DNA of 64,000 bases from DATMGU01 sp035555315 (GCA_035555315.1 DATMGU010000126.1:203705-267704); one strand, 5' to 3'. Counted from the first letter of the stretch, positions 17,360 through 26,320 are shown. Notes: generated from the sequence alone by a model not told the origin. Translations and numbers: made by a program.

Positions 17360-19036
17360 TTATGCCGTCGGCACGGCCGTAGCCGGCGACCACCTGGACG
17401 TTCCGCCCCGCATCACCCGATCCTCGGGGAAGCTGATGGTCACCGTGCTGCCGATATTGACGACGCTGGCGATGTCGATCCGGCCGCCATGACCTTCGAT
17501 CAACGCCCGCGAAATGTAGAGGCCGAGGCCGCTGCCCGGATGACGTCGATTATAGACGCCGTCGATCTGCTTGAACGGCTGGCACAGATCGGCGATGCGG
17601 TCCGACGGGATACCGACCCCGGTATCTTCGATGCGAATCTTGAGACCGGGTGCCCCGGCATCGACCCGCACCGTGATGCGTCCACCATCCGGCGTGAACT
17701 TCACCGCGTTGCCGACGATGTTGAACAGGACCTGATCGAACGCCCGGCGATCGACATGCAGCATCGGGCAGTCCGGCGGGACGACGACCTCAATCATAGG
17801 ACTCCGCCCGGGAAAGGCGTGCTCGACCAGGCGGATCTTCTCGCCGATCGCCGCTTCGACGGTCACCTCGTCATAGTCGAGCTGGGTTTTGCCCGCCTCG
17901 ATACGGGCGACGTCCAGCACCGAATTGATGACGCCCAGCAGATGCATGCCCGAAAGGCGGATATCGCGAACGTAGTCGAGGTAGATCGGTTCGCCGATCG
18001 GGCCGCGGAACTGGCTCTCGATCAGCTCGCTGAAGCCGATTACCGCATTCAGCGGCGTCCGCAGCTCGTGGCTCATATTCGCCAGGAATTCCGACTTGGC
18101 ATGGCTGGCCGCCTCGGCCCGCTTCTTGGCGGCGACCAATTCGTCGTGGACGCTCTTGCGCTGGATGGCGATCGCGCAGGAGGCGCTCAGCCGGTCGATC
18201 ACCTGAAGTTCATGAGCGCTCGGCAGGCTGGGCACGCGTCGATATTGCGCGAAGGTGCCGAGCACGACGCCCTCCGGCGAGATGATCGGCGTCGACCAGC
18301 ACGACCGCAGGCCGTGGGCGAGCGCCAAGCTTCTGTAGTCGACCCAGAGCGGATCGATGGCGATATCCTCAACGATCACGATCGCGCGGCGAAACGCGGC
18401 GGTGCCGCATGAGCCGGCGCCCTCACCGATCTCGGCGCCATCGATCGCGACGCTGTAGTCGGGTGGCAGGTTGGGTGCGGCCCCCTTCAACAGCCGTCGG
18501 CCATCCGCCGACATGAGCAGGACCGAGCATAGCGCCCCCTCCACCAGGTCTTCGACGCTCCGACAGACCAGATCGAGCGTGTTGGCCAGCGGCAGGTTCT
18601 CGACGACCGCGGTCAGCAATCGCTGCTGGGCGTCCGCCAGCGACTCCTGCCGCTTGCGGTCGGTAACGTCGCGGCCGACGGCGTAGAACAGGCCGCCTTG
18701 CGCCCGGCAACTCCACTCGATCCAGCGCCACTGACCATGAGCATCCCGCAGGCGCAGTTCGGTGCCGACGAAGATATGACGGTCCCGCATGCCGTCGGTC
18801 ACCCGCGCCAGGGCACGGCGGTCCTTGGGATGCAGCAGATCCTTCAGCGTGAGCGCCGATACCGATGTCTCGTCGAAGCCAAGCAACCGGCGAAACGCCG
18901 AATTGACCCGCAGCAGCTTGCCGCCGACGGCGGCGACACAGAGAAGATCGACCGACAGATCAAAAAATGGGTCGGGGGCGACGATCTGGTGCCGTGGCTT
19001 GCTCCACTGCCGGGCCGGTTGCTCCTGCCTTTCCAT
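17360..19036 (-). CDS. Sensor histidine kinase with PAS and GAF domains
   Basis: 558 residues from ATG 19036, preceded by an A/G-rich site; an upstream TTG is rejected. The N-terminal PAS domain (about 25-125) ends WIEWSCRAQGGLFYAVGRDVTDRK in two parts, the usual PAS/PAC end. A GAF domain (about 145-290) includes GEGAGSCGTAAFRR and WSTPI. HisKA follows with SHELRTPLNAVIGFSELI, then HATPase_c with NIVGNAVKF (N box), EDTGVGIP (G1) and GSGLGLYIS (G2). No transmembrane helix is visible, so it is probably a cytoplasmic sensor. No response regulator is adjacent; the CheY-like gene at 12097 is a candidate partner. Confidence 0.92.
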   Translation of the reverse strand: MERQEQPARQWSKPRHQIVAPDPFFDLSVDLLCVAAVGGKLLRVNSAFRRLLGFDETSVSALTLKDLLHPKDRRALARVTDGMRDRHIFVGTELRLRDAHGQWRWIEWSCRAQGGLFYAVGRDVTDRKRQESLADAQQRLLTAVVENLPLANTLDLVCRSVEDLVEGALCSVLLMSADGRRLLKGAAPNLPPDYSVAIDGAEIGEGAGSCGTAAFRRAIVIVEDIAIDPLWVDYRSLALAHGLRSCWSTPIISPEGVVLGTFAQYRRVPSLPSAHELQVIDRLSASCAIAIQRKSVHDELVAAKKRAEAASHAKSEFLANMSHELRTPLNAVIGFSELIESQFRGPIGEPIYLDYVRDIRLSGMHLLGVINSVLDVARIEAGKTQLDYDEVTVEAAIGEKIRLVEHAFPGRSPMIEVVVPPDCPMLHVDRRAFDQVLFNIVGNAVKFTPDGGRITVRVDAGAPGLKIRIEDTGVGIPSDRIADLCQPFKQIDGVYNRRHPGSGLGLYISRALIEGHGGRIDIASVVNIGSTVTISFPEDRVMRGGTSRWSPATAVPTA

Positions 19037-19395
19037 CGGTCCCTGCCTTTCGCCCAATGTTCGCGCAGTCCCTAACTTAGCAATGTTTAAGGTGACGGCG
19101 GTGCTGTTTTTACGTGTGAAACTCGGGAAACAACTCTCTTTTTTCGTAAAATTGCAGGCACCGGCGGCAGGAAGCGCGCCGATTAGTTTATTTTATAGAG
19201 CCGTTCGACCCCTGGATTTTTTATGCAGGAGTGCCGTTCTATCTAGCATGCCATCGAGGCCAATTCACAGGCGCCCCGTCGTGACCAAGTCAACCAGACA
19301 TCTCCCAGAACCGCCAAACCGATCTTGGCAGAGATCGGCCGGTCACGTCTGGCCAAGGTATCGGCGCTCCCTCGCTATCGAGATCGGCCGTTGAC
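19037..19395. other. 359-base intergenic region upstream of the kinase and the GNAT-C39 gene
   Basis: This is the longest non-coding stretch, between two divergent genes. It is less GC-rich around 19080-19210 (runs of T and A), which suits promoters for both. A 7-bp inverted repeat CCGATCT / AGATCGG (19319-19325 and 19332-19338) is nested inside CCAGAC / GTCTGG (19294-19299 and 19347-19352), about 45 bases before the GNAT-C39 start. I see no convincing small ORF in it. Confidence 0.5.
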
Positions 19396-20556
19396 GTGAC
19401 CCAAATCGTCGAGGCTGAGCGACGATCACGCGGTGTGCCACCCTATGGCACCGCGGAGCCACCGATCCTGCGGCCGGCGCGGGAAGACGACCTCGCATCC
19501 CTCATAAGCCTTGAGATCACCTGTTTTTCGGGCGACCGGATCACCAGACGTGGCTGGCGGACATTTCTGCGTCACGACAGCGCCGCGGTACTCGTCGCCG
19601 AACGACACGGAACGATCCTAGGCGCGGCGGTCCTGCGCTTCAACCGGGCGACCGCGATCGCCCGCATCTATTCGATCGCCGTCACCCCGGAAGCCCGCGG
19701 CTTGGGCCTCGGGCGGGCGCTTCTGACCGCCGCTCTCGCCGTTGCCTCCGACCGGGATCGAGCCATCGTCCGGCTGGAAACCCGCGTCGACAACCGCGCG
19801 GCCCAGCACCTCTTCGCCGAAGCCGGCTTCACCGTGATCGGGCGCGCCAGCCGCTATTACGAGGATGGCGCCGACGCGCTGCGGCTGGAGCGCTCGCTCT
19901 GGAACGATGGTGCCGCCGAGGCCGCGCCTCCGACATTTCCCTATTATCCGCAGAGCCTGGATTTCACCTGCGGCCCGGCGGCCCTGATGATGGCGATGGC
20001 CTCCCTTTGCCCCGATCTGACACTTGACCGCCGACTGGAAATCCGGCTCTGGCGGGAGGCGACGACGATCTTCATGGCCTCGGGCCATGGCGGCTGCGGG
20101 CCCTATGGCCTGGCGCTGGCGGCATTCCGCCAGGGTTTCGGGGTCACGGTCTATGCCCCCTCCTATGGCCCGATGTTCGTCGACAGCGTCCGCGACCCGA
20201 TCAAGAAAGATGTCATCGCCCTGGTCGAAGAGGATATGTGCGACGAGCTGCGGCGCACGCCCGTGGTGATCCGGCGCGGGCCTCTCAATATCGACCTGTT
20301 GCTGCAGCATATGCGGCGCGGCGAGGTGCCGGTCGTGCTGATCAGCCTTTATCGACTGCACGGTGAAAAGGGGCCGCACTGGGTGACCCTCGCTGGGTTC
20401 GACGGCCACGTCTTCCGCGTCTTCGATCCCATGGAGAGCGGCGCCGACGCGGCGCACGGCATATCGATCGCGCGCAGCGAGTTCGAACGCATCTATCGCT
20501 ACGGCCGCCGGCGACAGGCCGCAGCCGTCATCATCGCCAGGAGACCGACTTCCTAA
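19396..20556 (+). CDS. GNAT acetyltransferase fused to a C39-like cysteine peptidase
   Basis: 386 residues from a GTG. Residues ~20-175 are a GNAT domain: strand YSIAVTPEARGLGLGRALL carries the acetyl-CoA loop and ETRVDNRAAQHLFAEAGF the C-terminal half. Residues ~180-385 are a papain-like C39 domain. The Cys is in SLDFTCGPAALMM (C192), the His in GPHWVTLAGFDG (H328) and the Asp in RVFDP (D344), giving a complete triad. There are no membrane helices or ABC domains, so this is not a bacteriocin exporter. The stop overlaps the start of the ATP-grasp gene by one base, so the two proteins are made together. Known as a conserved gene pair in proteobacteria; the substrate is unknown. Confidence 0.9.
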   Translation: MTQIVEAERRSRGVPPYGTAEPPILRPAREDDLASLISLEITCFSGDRITRRGWRTFLRHDSAAVLVAERHGTILGAAVLRFNRATAIARIYSIAVTPEARGLGLGRALLTAALAVASDRDRAIVRLETRVDNRAAQHLFAEAGFTVIGRASRYYEDGADALRLERSLWNDGAAEAAPPTFPYYPQSLDFTCGPAALMMAMASLCPDLTLDRRLEIRLWREATTIFMASGHGGCGPYGLALAAFRQGFGVTVYAPSYGPMFVDSVRDPIKKDVIALVEEDMCDELRRTPVVIRRGPLNIDLLLQHMRRGEVPVVLISLYRLHGEKGPHWVTLAGFDGHVFRVFDPMESGADAAHGISIARSEFERIYRYGRRRQAAAVIIARRPTS

Positions 20557-22097
20557 TGCCGCCTCATCTGATCATTGTCGAGAAACGCAAAGATTTCCGC
20601 TGGCCCGATCCGGATGGCCAGGTGGTCACCATGGACGACTACGTCAATGGCGATGTCGCTCGGTTCAACTGGCGCCGCAAGATCGTCAATCTGTGCCGGA
20701 GCTACGACTATCTGGGTACCGGGTATTATTGCTCGCTGCTGGCCGAGGCGCGCGCCCAAACGGTCACACCGGATATCGAGACCATTCTCGATCTGCGCGC
20801 ACGCCACGGCATCACCGATCGCGCCGCTTCGCTCAACCACCTGCTGACACCGCTCGATCCGCTGTCGCGCTCGATCGAGAGCCTGACGCTGCACCTGTTC
20901 TTTGGTCAGGTGGAGGATGCGGCGCTCAAGGATTTCGCCCGCCGCGCCTTCGAGACGTTCCGTTATCCGCTGCTGGAGATCGAGCTCGGCCGCGACGAGG
21001 CCGGTGCCTGGCGGGTGTCCGGGGTGCGGCCGTTCGATCTGCGCGAGATCCCCGCGGATCGCGACGCCCTGTTCATCGCGGCCCTCGAAGCCTTCACCTC
21101 GCGCCCCTTCCGGCCGCTCCACCGCCCGCGGCCGCCGCGTTTCGATCTCGCCATCCTGCATGACCCCAAGGACCCGCTGCCGCCCTCCAGCTCAGCCACC
21201 CTGCAGCGGATCGCCGACATCGCCAATGACATGGAGATCGGCGTCGAGTTGATCGAAAAGCGCGATCTGGCACGGTTGACCCAGTTCGACGCGCTGTTCA
21301 TCCGCGAGACGACGGCGGTACCGCATCACACCTTTCGGTTCGCCAAACGTGCCGAACAGGCGGGCATGCCGGTGATCGACGATCCGACATCCATCATGCG
21401 CTGCACCAACAAGGTCTTCCTGGCCGAGCTGTTGAGCGGTCACGGCATCTCGGCACCCGCGACCAAGCTGGTGACGCGGCGCACCGTCGCCGCGGTCGCC
21501 GAACAGCTCTCGGCACCGGTGGTCGTGAAAATCCCGGATGGCTCGTTCAGCCGCGGCGTGGAACGGGCGGAGACCCGGGCGGAGTTCGAGCGGGTGACGG
21601 CCGAACTGCTGAAACACTCGGAAATCATCCTGCTGCAGGAGTTCATCTACACGCCGTTCGATTGGCGCATCGGTGTGCTGGCCGGCGAGCCGCTATTCGC
21701 CGCGCGCTATTTCATGTGCGACGCCCATTGGCAGATTCTGAAACACGGCCCCGACGGCTCGCATACCGAAGGCCGGACCGAGGCGGTAGCAATCGAGGCC
21801 GTTCCCCCGGCCGTGCTGGAACTGGCGCTCGCCGCCACGCGGCTGATCGGCAACGGCCTCTATGGCGTCGACCTGAAGGAGACCAAGGATGGTGTCTTCG
21901 TCATCGAGGTGAACGACAACCCGAACCTCGATGTCGGGCTCGAGGATCGCGTGCTGGGCGAGGCGCTTTATCGCCGCATTCTCAACACCTTCGCCGACCG
22001 GGTCGAACAACGGTCGATTGAGCGGCATGCCCGTCCGCTGGCCCCGGCACCCGTCCCGACGCCCCATCTGACCCTGGCGCATAGCGCCGGGGCCTGA
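20556..22097 (+). CDS. RimK-like ATP-grasp ligase with N-terminal RLAN domain
   Basis: 513 residues. Residues ~1-195 fit the RimK-like ATP-grasp N-terminal (RLAN) domain, with VEKRKDFRWPDP and LCRSYDYLGTGYY. Residues ~195-490 are a RimK-type ATP-grasp: IDDPTSIMRCTNKVFLAELL, VVKIPDGSFSRGV for nucleotide binding, LLQEFIYTPFDWRIGVLAG, and the metal site VIEVNDNPNLDVG. Enzymes of this class join an amino acid or peptide to a carboxylate through an acyl phosphate (RimK itself adds glutamates to ribosomal protein S6). Coupling with a GNAT-C39 protein suggests one enzyme builds an amide bond and the other trims or acetylates. The last ~25 residues are Pro/His-rich. Confidence 0.9.
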   Translation: MPPHLIIVEKRKDFRWPDPDGQVVTMDDYVNGDVARFNWRRKIVNLCRSYDYLGTGYYCSLLAEARAQTVTPDIETILDLRARHGITDRAASLNHLLTPLDPLSRSIESLTLHLFFGQVEDAALKDFARRAFETFRYPLLEIELGRDEAGAWRVSGVRPFDLREIPADRDALFIAALEAFTSRPFRPLHRPRPPRFDLAILHDPKDPLPPSSSATLQRIADIANDMEIGVELIEKRDLARLTQFDALFIRETTAVPHHTFRFAKRAEQAGMPVIDDPTSIMRCTNKVFLAELLSGHGISAPATKLVTRRTVAAVAEQLSAPVVVKIPDGSFSRGVERAETRAEFERVTAELLKHSEIILLQEFIYTPFDWRIGVLAGEPLFAARYFMCDAHWQILKHGPDGSHTEGRTEAVAIEAVPPAVLELALAATRLIGNGLYGVDLKETKDGVFVIEVNDNPNLDVGLEDRVLGEALYRRILNTFADRVEQRSIERHARPLAPAPVPTPHLTLAHSAGA

Positions 22098-22129
22098 GTT
22101 TCAGGTCGGCATCCGCGGCCGGTCGCGGG

Positions 22130-22249
22130 TTAAGCCGGCTTTTTCTTGGGCGGCGGGGTGGTGAAGGCCGAAACGATGGTCGCCGGCTTTTTCTTGTCGG
22201 CCTTCGGCTTTTTGATTTCGCGCGTGCTGCGCTTTTGACCTTTCGCCAT
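22130..22249 (-). CDS. Small Lys-rich conserved protein (39 residues)
   Basis: The minus strand encodes a 39-residue protein beginning MAKGQKRSTREIKKPKADKK and ending PPPKKKPA, with 11 lysines and a GAGAG site upstream. The MAKGQ(x)RS(x)RE(x)KKPK pattern recurs in annotated small hypothetical proteins of proteobacteria, as I recall, which supports a real gene. It is convergent with the ATP-grasp gene, 32 bases from its stop. The basic, Pro-rich composition suggests a nucleic-acid- or ribosome-associated peptide, but no function is known. Confidence 0.7.
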   Translation of the reverse strand: MAKGQKRSTREIKKPKADKKKPATIVSAFTTPPPKKKPA

Positions 22250-22371
22250 GATCGCTCTCAAATTTGGGTTAGGGGTATTCGACCGCCCCGAGCAGCGTCA
22301 GAATGCTCAGGATTTTCGATCGTCGGCAATCAATGTCTCGCGACCCGTTGAATGCGGAGAAAAACTCGGCC

Positions 22372-22524
22372 ATGGATCAAACTTGGCGCTGGTTCGCCCC
22401 GAAGGACCCGGTACCGCTAGCGCATCTCCGCCAAGCCGGCACTAGCGGAATGGTGACCGTCCCGCATCAGCGGCCCGATGGCGTGGTCTATGGTGTGGTC
22501 CGGCCGGTCGAGAGGCTGAGCTGA
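22372..22524 (+). pseudogene. N-terminal remnant of mannonate dehydratase (uxuA)
   Basis: A 50-codon frame with GGAG 12 bases upstream. It begins MDQTWRWFAPKDPVPLAHLR and continues QAGTSGMVTVPHQRPDG. This is the recognisable start of UxuA, which normally runs on for about 350 more residues and dehydrates D-mannonate to 2-keto-3-deoxygluconate. Here the frame leaves the family sequence after PDGVVYG and stops 4 bases before the amidohydrolase start, so the rest was deleted. What remains could still act as a translated leader for the downstream gene. Confidence 0.75.
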
Positions 22525-22528
22525 CGCC

Positions 22529-23392
22529 ATGGCCTCGCTCACGATCGACGCGCATCATCATTTCTGGGATCCATCACGCGCCGACTATCCTTGGATGACC
22601 GAGGATCTGGCCATCCTGCGGCGCGTCTTCGCGCCGGCGGATCTGCGGCCCGAGCTCGCGGCCAACCGCGTCGACAAGACCGTGCTGGTACAAACCCTGT
22701 CGAGCCTGGACGAGACCCGCGAGTTCCTGGCAATCGCGGGACGGACGGATTTCGTGGCCGGGGTGATCGGCTGGGTCGATCTTACCGATCCGGCGATCGA
22801 CCGGATGCTGTCCGACTTGCGGTCCGGTCCGAACGGGTGGCGTCTCGTCGGCATCCGCCACCAGGTCCATGACGAGCCCGACGCCGATTGGCTGCGCCGA
22901 GCCGATGTGCGGCGTGGACTGGCGGCGGTCGCCCGGCATGGCCTCGCCTATGACCTGCTGATCCGGCCGCGGGAGCTGCCGGCGGCGCTGGACACGGTGA
23001 GCGCCCTGCCGGAATTGCGTTTCGTCGTCGATCACCTCGCCAAGCCGGCCATCCGCGATGAGGGGTTCGACGCGTGGCAGTCCGGCATCGCCGGTTTCGC
23101 CACCGAACGTGCCCATGTCTGGTGCAAGCTGTCCGGCATGGTGACGGAGGCCGATTGGGCGGACTGGCGGCGGGACGATTTGCGGCCCTATGTGCGGGAG
23201 GCGCTGCGCGTTTTCGGTCCGGCACGCTGCCTGTTCGGGTCGGATTGGCCGGTCTGCCTGCTCGCCGCCTCCTATGGCGAGGTCAAGGCGGCCCTGCTGG
23301 ACTGCCTGGACGGTCTCACGCCCGCCGAGCGGGACCAGGTGCTGGGCGGCGCGGCGATCGAGGTCTATCGCCTGGCGGAGATCGGCCGATGA
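22529..23392 (+). CDS. Amidohydrolase family 2 (fuconolactonase-type)
   Basis: 287 residues. IDAHHHFWDPSRADYPW at the N-terminus is the signature of the COG3618 lactonase group (L-fucono-1,5-lactonase, L-rhamnono-lactonase, 4-sulfomuconolactonase). VVDHLAKP in the middle and CLFGSDWPVCLLAASY near the C-terminus supply the remaining barrel residues. In this context (uxuA remnant upstream, keto-deoxy-sugar kinase overlapping downstream by ATGA) it probably opens a sugar-acid lactone. The exact sugar is not determinable. It ends on the start of the DgoK gene. Confidence 0.85.
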   Translation: MASLTIDAHHHFWDPSRADYPWMTEDLAILRRVFAPADLRPELAANRVDKTVLVQTLSSLDETREFLAIAGRTDFVAGVIGWVDLTDPAIDRMLSDLRSGPNGWRLVGIRHQVHDEPDADWLRRADVRRGLAAVARHGLAYDLLIRPRELPAALDTVSALPELRFVVDHLAKPAIRDEGFDAWQSGIAGFATERAHVWCKLSGMVTEADWADWRRDDLRPYVREALRVFGPARCLFGSDWPVCLLAASYGEVKAALLDCLDGLTPAERDQVLGGAAIEVYRLAEIGR

Positions 23393-24405
23393 CCCGACCG
23401 ATGCTTGTGGCGTTGGATTGGGGGACGACCTCGTTCCGTGCCTTCCTGGTCGGCGAGGACCGGCAGGTGATCGATCGCAACGCCGGACCGCATGGCATTC
23501 TGCAAACCGCCGATGGCGATTTCGACCGGGCGTTCGAGGCGCTGGTCGGTCCGTGGCTGGCGCAGCACGGCCCATTGCTGACCCTCGCCTCCGGCATGAT
23601 CGGCAGCCGGCAGGGCTGGGTCGAGGCACCCTACGCGGCCTGCCCGGCGGGCGCCGGCGATCTGGCGAGCCAACTGGTATCGACCACGACCCGGTCGGGC
23701 CGGACCGTCTGGTTCGTGCCCGGGGTGAACCGGCGCGAGGCCGGAAGAGCGCCCGATGTGATGCGCGGCGAGGAGGTGCAAATCATCGGGGCCGGCGCCC
23801 TCGATCGGGCCACCGACGGGATCCATCTGCTGCCGGGCACGCACAGCAAATGGGCGATCCTGCGGGAAGGCCGGATCGCCTGGTTCACCACCTTCATGAC
23901 CGGCGAGCTGTTCACCCTGTTGCGCCGCCACAGCATTCTCGGCCGCTTGATGGTCGACGCTCCTGCGATCGACCCCGCTGCATTGAATCCCACCGCATTG
24001 GACCCCGCGGCGCTGGATGGGGCGAGCTTCGCCCGGGGCGTGGCGTTCGGCTTGTCGACCGACGATGCCGATGGCGGCTTGCTGCGACGGCTCTTTTCAG
24101 TCCGCACCCTCGGCTTGTTCGATGAGGTGCCGGCCACCGGGCTCGCCGATTATCTGTCCGGCCTGCTGATCGGCTGCGAGCTGCGCGAGGCGCGGCGAAG
24201 CCTCGAAGCGATCGGTGCCGCCTGGCCCGACCGGCTGACCGTCACCGGCGGCGCCGGGCTGACATCGGCCTATACCAGCGCCCTGGGTCAGGCCGGGATC
24301 GAGACCATCAGGCATGGCGACGAAGCGACGCTGAGCGGACTTATCGAGATCGCGACAGTCGCGGGACTGCTTTCCACCGCCAGAGATATCACCCCCGGCC
24401 GATAA
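23389..24405 (+). CDS. dgoK: 2-dehydro-3-deoxygalactonokinase (DgoK family)
   Basis: 338 residues. VALDWGTTSFRAFLV gives the phosphate-1 motif of the FGGY-like DgoK family, followed by ASGMIGSRQGW, DVMRGEEVQIIGA, LLPGTHSKWA and a C-terminal VTGGAGLTSAY. The enzyme phosphorylates 2-keto-3-deoxygalactonate in a De Ley-Doudoroff-type route. A short internal repeat (DPAALNPTALDPAALD, about residues 200-215) sits in a loop. The start overlaps the lactonase stop. Its 3' end overlaps the convergent SDR gene by 17 bases. No KDPGal aldolase (dgoA) is in the window, so the pathway must be completed elsewhere. Confidence 0.88.
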   Translation: MTRPMLVALDWGTTSFRAFLVGEDRQVIDRNAGPHGILQTADGDFDRAFEALVGPWLAQHGPLLTLASGMIGSRQGWVEAPYAACPAGAGDLASQLVSTTTRSGRTVWFVPGVNRREAGRAPDVMRGEEVQIIGAGALDRATDGIHLLPGTHSKWAILREGRIAWFTTFMTGELFTLLRRHSILGRLMVDAPAIDPAALNPTALDPAALDGASFARGVAFGLSTDDADGGLLRRLFSVRTLGLFDEVPATGLADYLSGLLIGCELREARRSLEAIGAAWPDRLTVTGGAGLTSAYTSALGQAGIETIRHGDEATLSGLIEIATVAGLLSTARDITPGR

Positions 24406-25141
24406 ACGGCATCTTGGTCGCCATCACCGTCAGGAACTGCACATTCGCGTCGAGCGGCAGGCTTGCCATATAGGTGACCGCGCTGCCGACATGGGCCACA
24501 TCCATCGTCGGCTCGATCTCCATCGATCCGTTGGCCTGCGGCACGCCCTGCTTCATCCGCTCGGTCATGTTGGTCGCGGCATTGCCGATATCCACCTGGC
24601 CGCAGGCGATGTCGTATTTCCGGCCGTCCAGCGAGGTGGATTTGGTGAGCCCGGTGATCGCGTGCTTGGTTGCCGTATAAGGCGCCGAAAACGGCCGTGG
24701 CGCATGCGCCGAGATCGAGCCGTTGTTGATGATTCGGCCGCCGCGCGGGTCCTGGCTCTTCATCAGCCGGAACGCTTCCTGCGTGCACAGGAAGGCACCG
24801 GTCAGGTTGATGTCGACCACGGTCTTCCATTGCTCGACCGTGAGGTCTTCGAGCGGGATGGCGGGAGCGCCGGTACCCGCGTTGTTGAACAACAGATCGA
24901 GCCGGCCGAACGCGTGTTTGGTCGCGGCGAAGAGGGCGGCGACCGAGGCGGGATCGGTCACGTCGGTTGGTACGATCAGGGTCCGGCCGTCGGATGCGGC
25001 GCCGGCCGTTTCTTCCAGCGCGTCGCGCCGGCGTCCAGCCAGGACGACCGTGTATCCGTCGCGCACCAGCGCCAGCGACACGGCCCTACCGACGCCGCTG
25101 CCCGCCCCGGTGACGATGGCGATCTTGTCTCGCGCACTCAT
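24389..25141 (-). CDS. SDR family NAD(P)-dependent oxidoreductase
   Basis: 250 residues with a classical short-chain dehydrogenase layout: TGAGSGVGRAV (cofactor), LFNNAG, IINNGSIS with the catalytic Ser, and YTATKHAITGL with the Tyr and Lys. The acidic residue after strand 2 is replaced by AGRRRDAL, which favours NADP(H). A ribosome-binding site GGGGAGG precedes ATG 25141. Proximity to the lactonase and DgoK genes suggests a sugar dehydrogenase role, but it is read in the opposite direction. The stop lies inside the end of dgoK. Confidence 0.88.
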   Translation of the reverse strand: MSARDKIAIVTGAGSGVGRAVSLALVRDGYTVVLAGRRRDALEETAGAASDGRTLIVPTDVTDPASVAALFAATKHAFGRLDLLFNNAGTGAPAIPLEDLTVEQWKTVVDINLTGAFLCTQEAFRLMKSQDPRGGRIINNGSISAHAPRPFSAPYTATKHAITGLTKSTSLDGRKYDIACGQVDIGNAATNMTERMKQGVPQANGSMEIEPTMDVAHVGSAVTYMASLPLDANVQFLTVMATKMPFIGRG

Positions 25142-25243
25142 CTCTGGCTGTCCTCCCCGTTGATTTGATGTCGATCGTATCCGGCAGAGGATGCTCGAAG
25201 CGAAGCCCGAGCGCCAGAGTGAGCGGCTGTTGGTGAGTGGCTA

Positions 25244-26290
25244 TTACCCGCGATCGGGCAGCACCGGCTTGGGCCGGCGCTCCGATCCCTGCCGGGCCAG
25301 CATCCAGGCCGGGTATTCCGGCGCAAGCGCGCTCGCCTGATCGAGGGTCGCGATCTCGTCCGGGGTGAGCGACAGGGTCACGGCCGCGATGTTGTCGTCC
25401 AACTGCTCAACCGTCTTGGCACCGATGATCACCGTGGTGACGTGGGATTTCGCCAGCAGCCAGGCGAGCGCCACGCGCGCGACCGAGACCTCGTGCCGGT
25501 TGGCGATGCCGCGCATCGTATCGATGATCGGCCAGGCGCGCTGCCGATCGACCGGCGGGAAATCGAAGCTGGCGCGGCGGGCGTCCTCCGGGCCGTTCGA
25601 ACCGGGACCGAACTTGCCGCTGAGCAACCCGCCGGCGAGCGGGCTCCAGACCATCAGTCCCAGTTTCTGGTCGTTCAACAGCGGCACGATCTCGCGTTCG
25701 AGATCGCGGCCGGCGATCGAATAATACGCCTGGAGGGTTTCGAACCGCGCCCAGCCCTGCCGGTCGGACACGCCCAGCGCCTTCATGATCTGCCAGGCCA
25801 TCCAGTTCGAACAGCCGACATAGCGGACCAACCCGCGTGAGACCAGATCGTCGAGCGCCCGCAGGGTCTCGTCGACCGGCGTCACCGAATCATGGGCATG
25901 GATCTGATAGAGATCGATGTGGTCGGTGCCGAGACGCTTCAGGCTGGCCTCGACCGCGTCCATGATATGCCCACGCGAGGCACCGCGATCGTTCGGCCCC
26001 TTGCCGACCGTGCCGTAGAACTTGGTGGCGATCACCACGTCCGAGCGCTTCACGTCGAGATTCTTCAGCGCTTGGCCGAGCAGCGTTTCCGACCGCCCTT
26101 CGGAATAGACATCGGCGGTATCGATGAAATTGATCCCCGCCTCCAGCGCGCGCCCGACCAGCCGGTCGGTCGCCGCTTGATCGAGCCCGCCGATCGTCTG
26201 CCATATGCCGCTGTCGCCGCCGAACGTCATGGTGCCGAGGCAGAGTTCGGACACGAATAGGCCGGTATTGCCGAGTTGATTATAGCGCAT
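25244..26290 (-). CDS. Aldo/keto reductase
   Basis: 348 residues. The tetrad is visible: Asp and Tyr in IDTADVYSEGRSE, Lys in VVIATKF, and His in DLYQIHAHD. VGCSNW, the NADP-binding PLAGGLLSGKF segment and VTTVIIGAKT complete the AKR pattern, closest to the general-stress / YhdN-like bacterial group. It reduces aldehydes or sugars with NADPH in the cytoplasm; the substrate is unknown. GAAGGA precedes ATG 26290. It follows the SDR in the same direction with about 100 bases between, so both may belong to the sugar-acid region. Confidence 0.88.
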   Translation of the reverse strand: MRYNQLGNTGLFVSELCLGTMTFGGDSGIWQTIGGLDQAATDRLVGRALEAGINFIDTADVYSEGRSETLLGQALKNLDVKRSDVVIATKFYGTVGKGPNDRGASRGHIMDAVEASLKRLGTDHIDLYQIHAHDSVTPVDETLRALDDLVSRGLVRYVGCSNWMAWQIMKALGVSDRQGWARFETLQAYYSIAGRDLEREIVPLLNDQKLGLMVWSPLAGGLLSGKFGPGSNGPEDARRASFDFPPVDRQRAWPIIDTMRGIANRHEVSVARVALAWLLAKSHVTTVIIGAKTVEQLDDNIAAVTLSLTPDEIATLDQASALAPEYPAWMLARQGSERRPKPVLPDRG

Positions 26291-26320
26291 GAGCTGAGTT
26301 CCTTCGAAAGGAGACGGCCG

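Noticed and set aside
19396..20556. Bacteriocin-type C39 peptidase exporter
   Set aside because: There are no membrane helices and no ABC ATPase domain; the C39-like domain is fused to a GNAT, so it is not a PCAT transporter.
23940..24020. Internal repeat in dgoK as a mobile or regulatory element
   Set aside because: It is only a short DPAAL/NPTAL protein repeat in a loop of an otherwise intact kinase.
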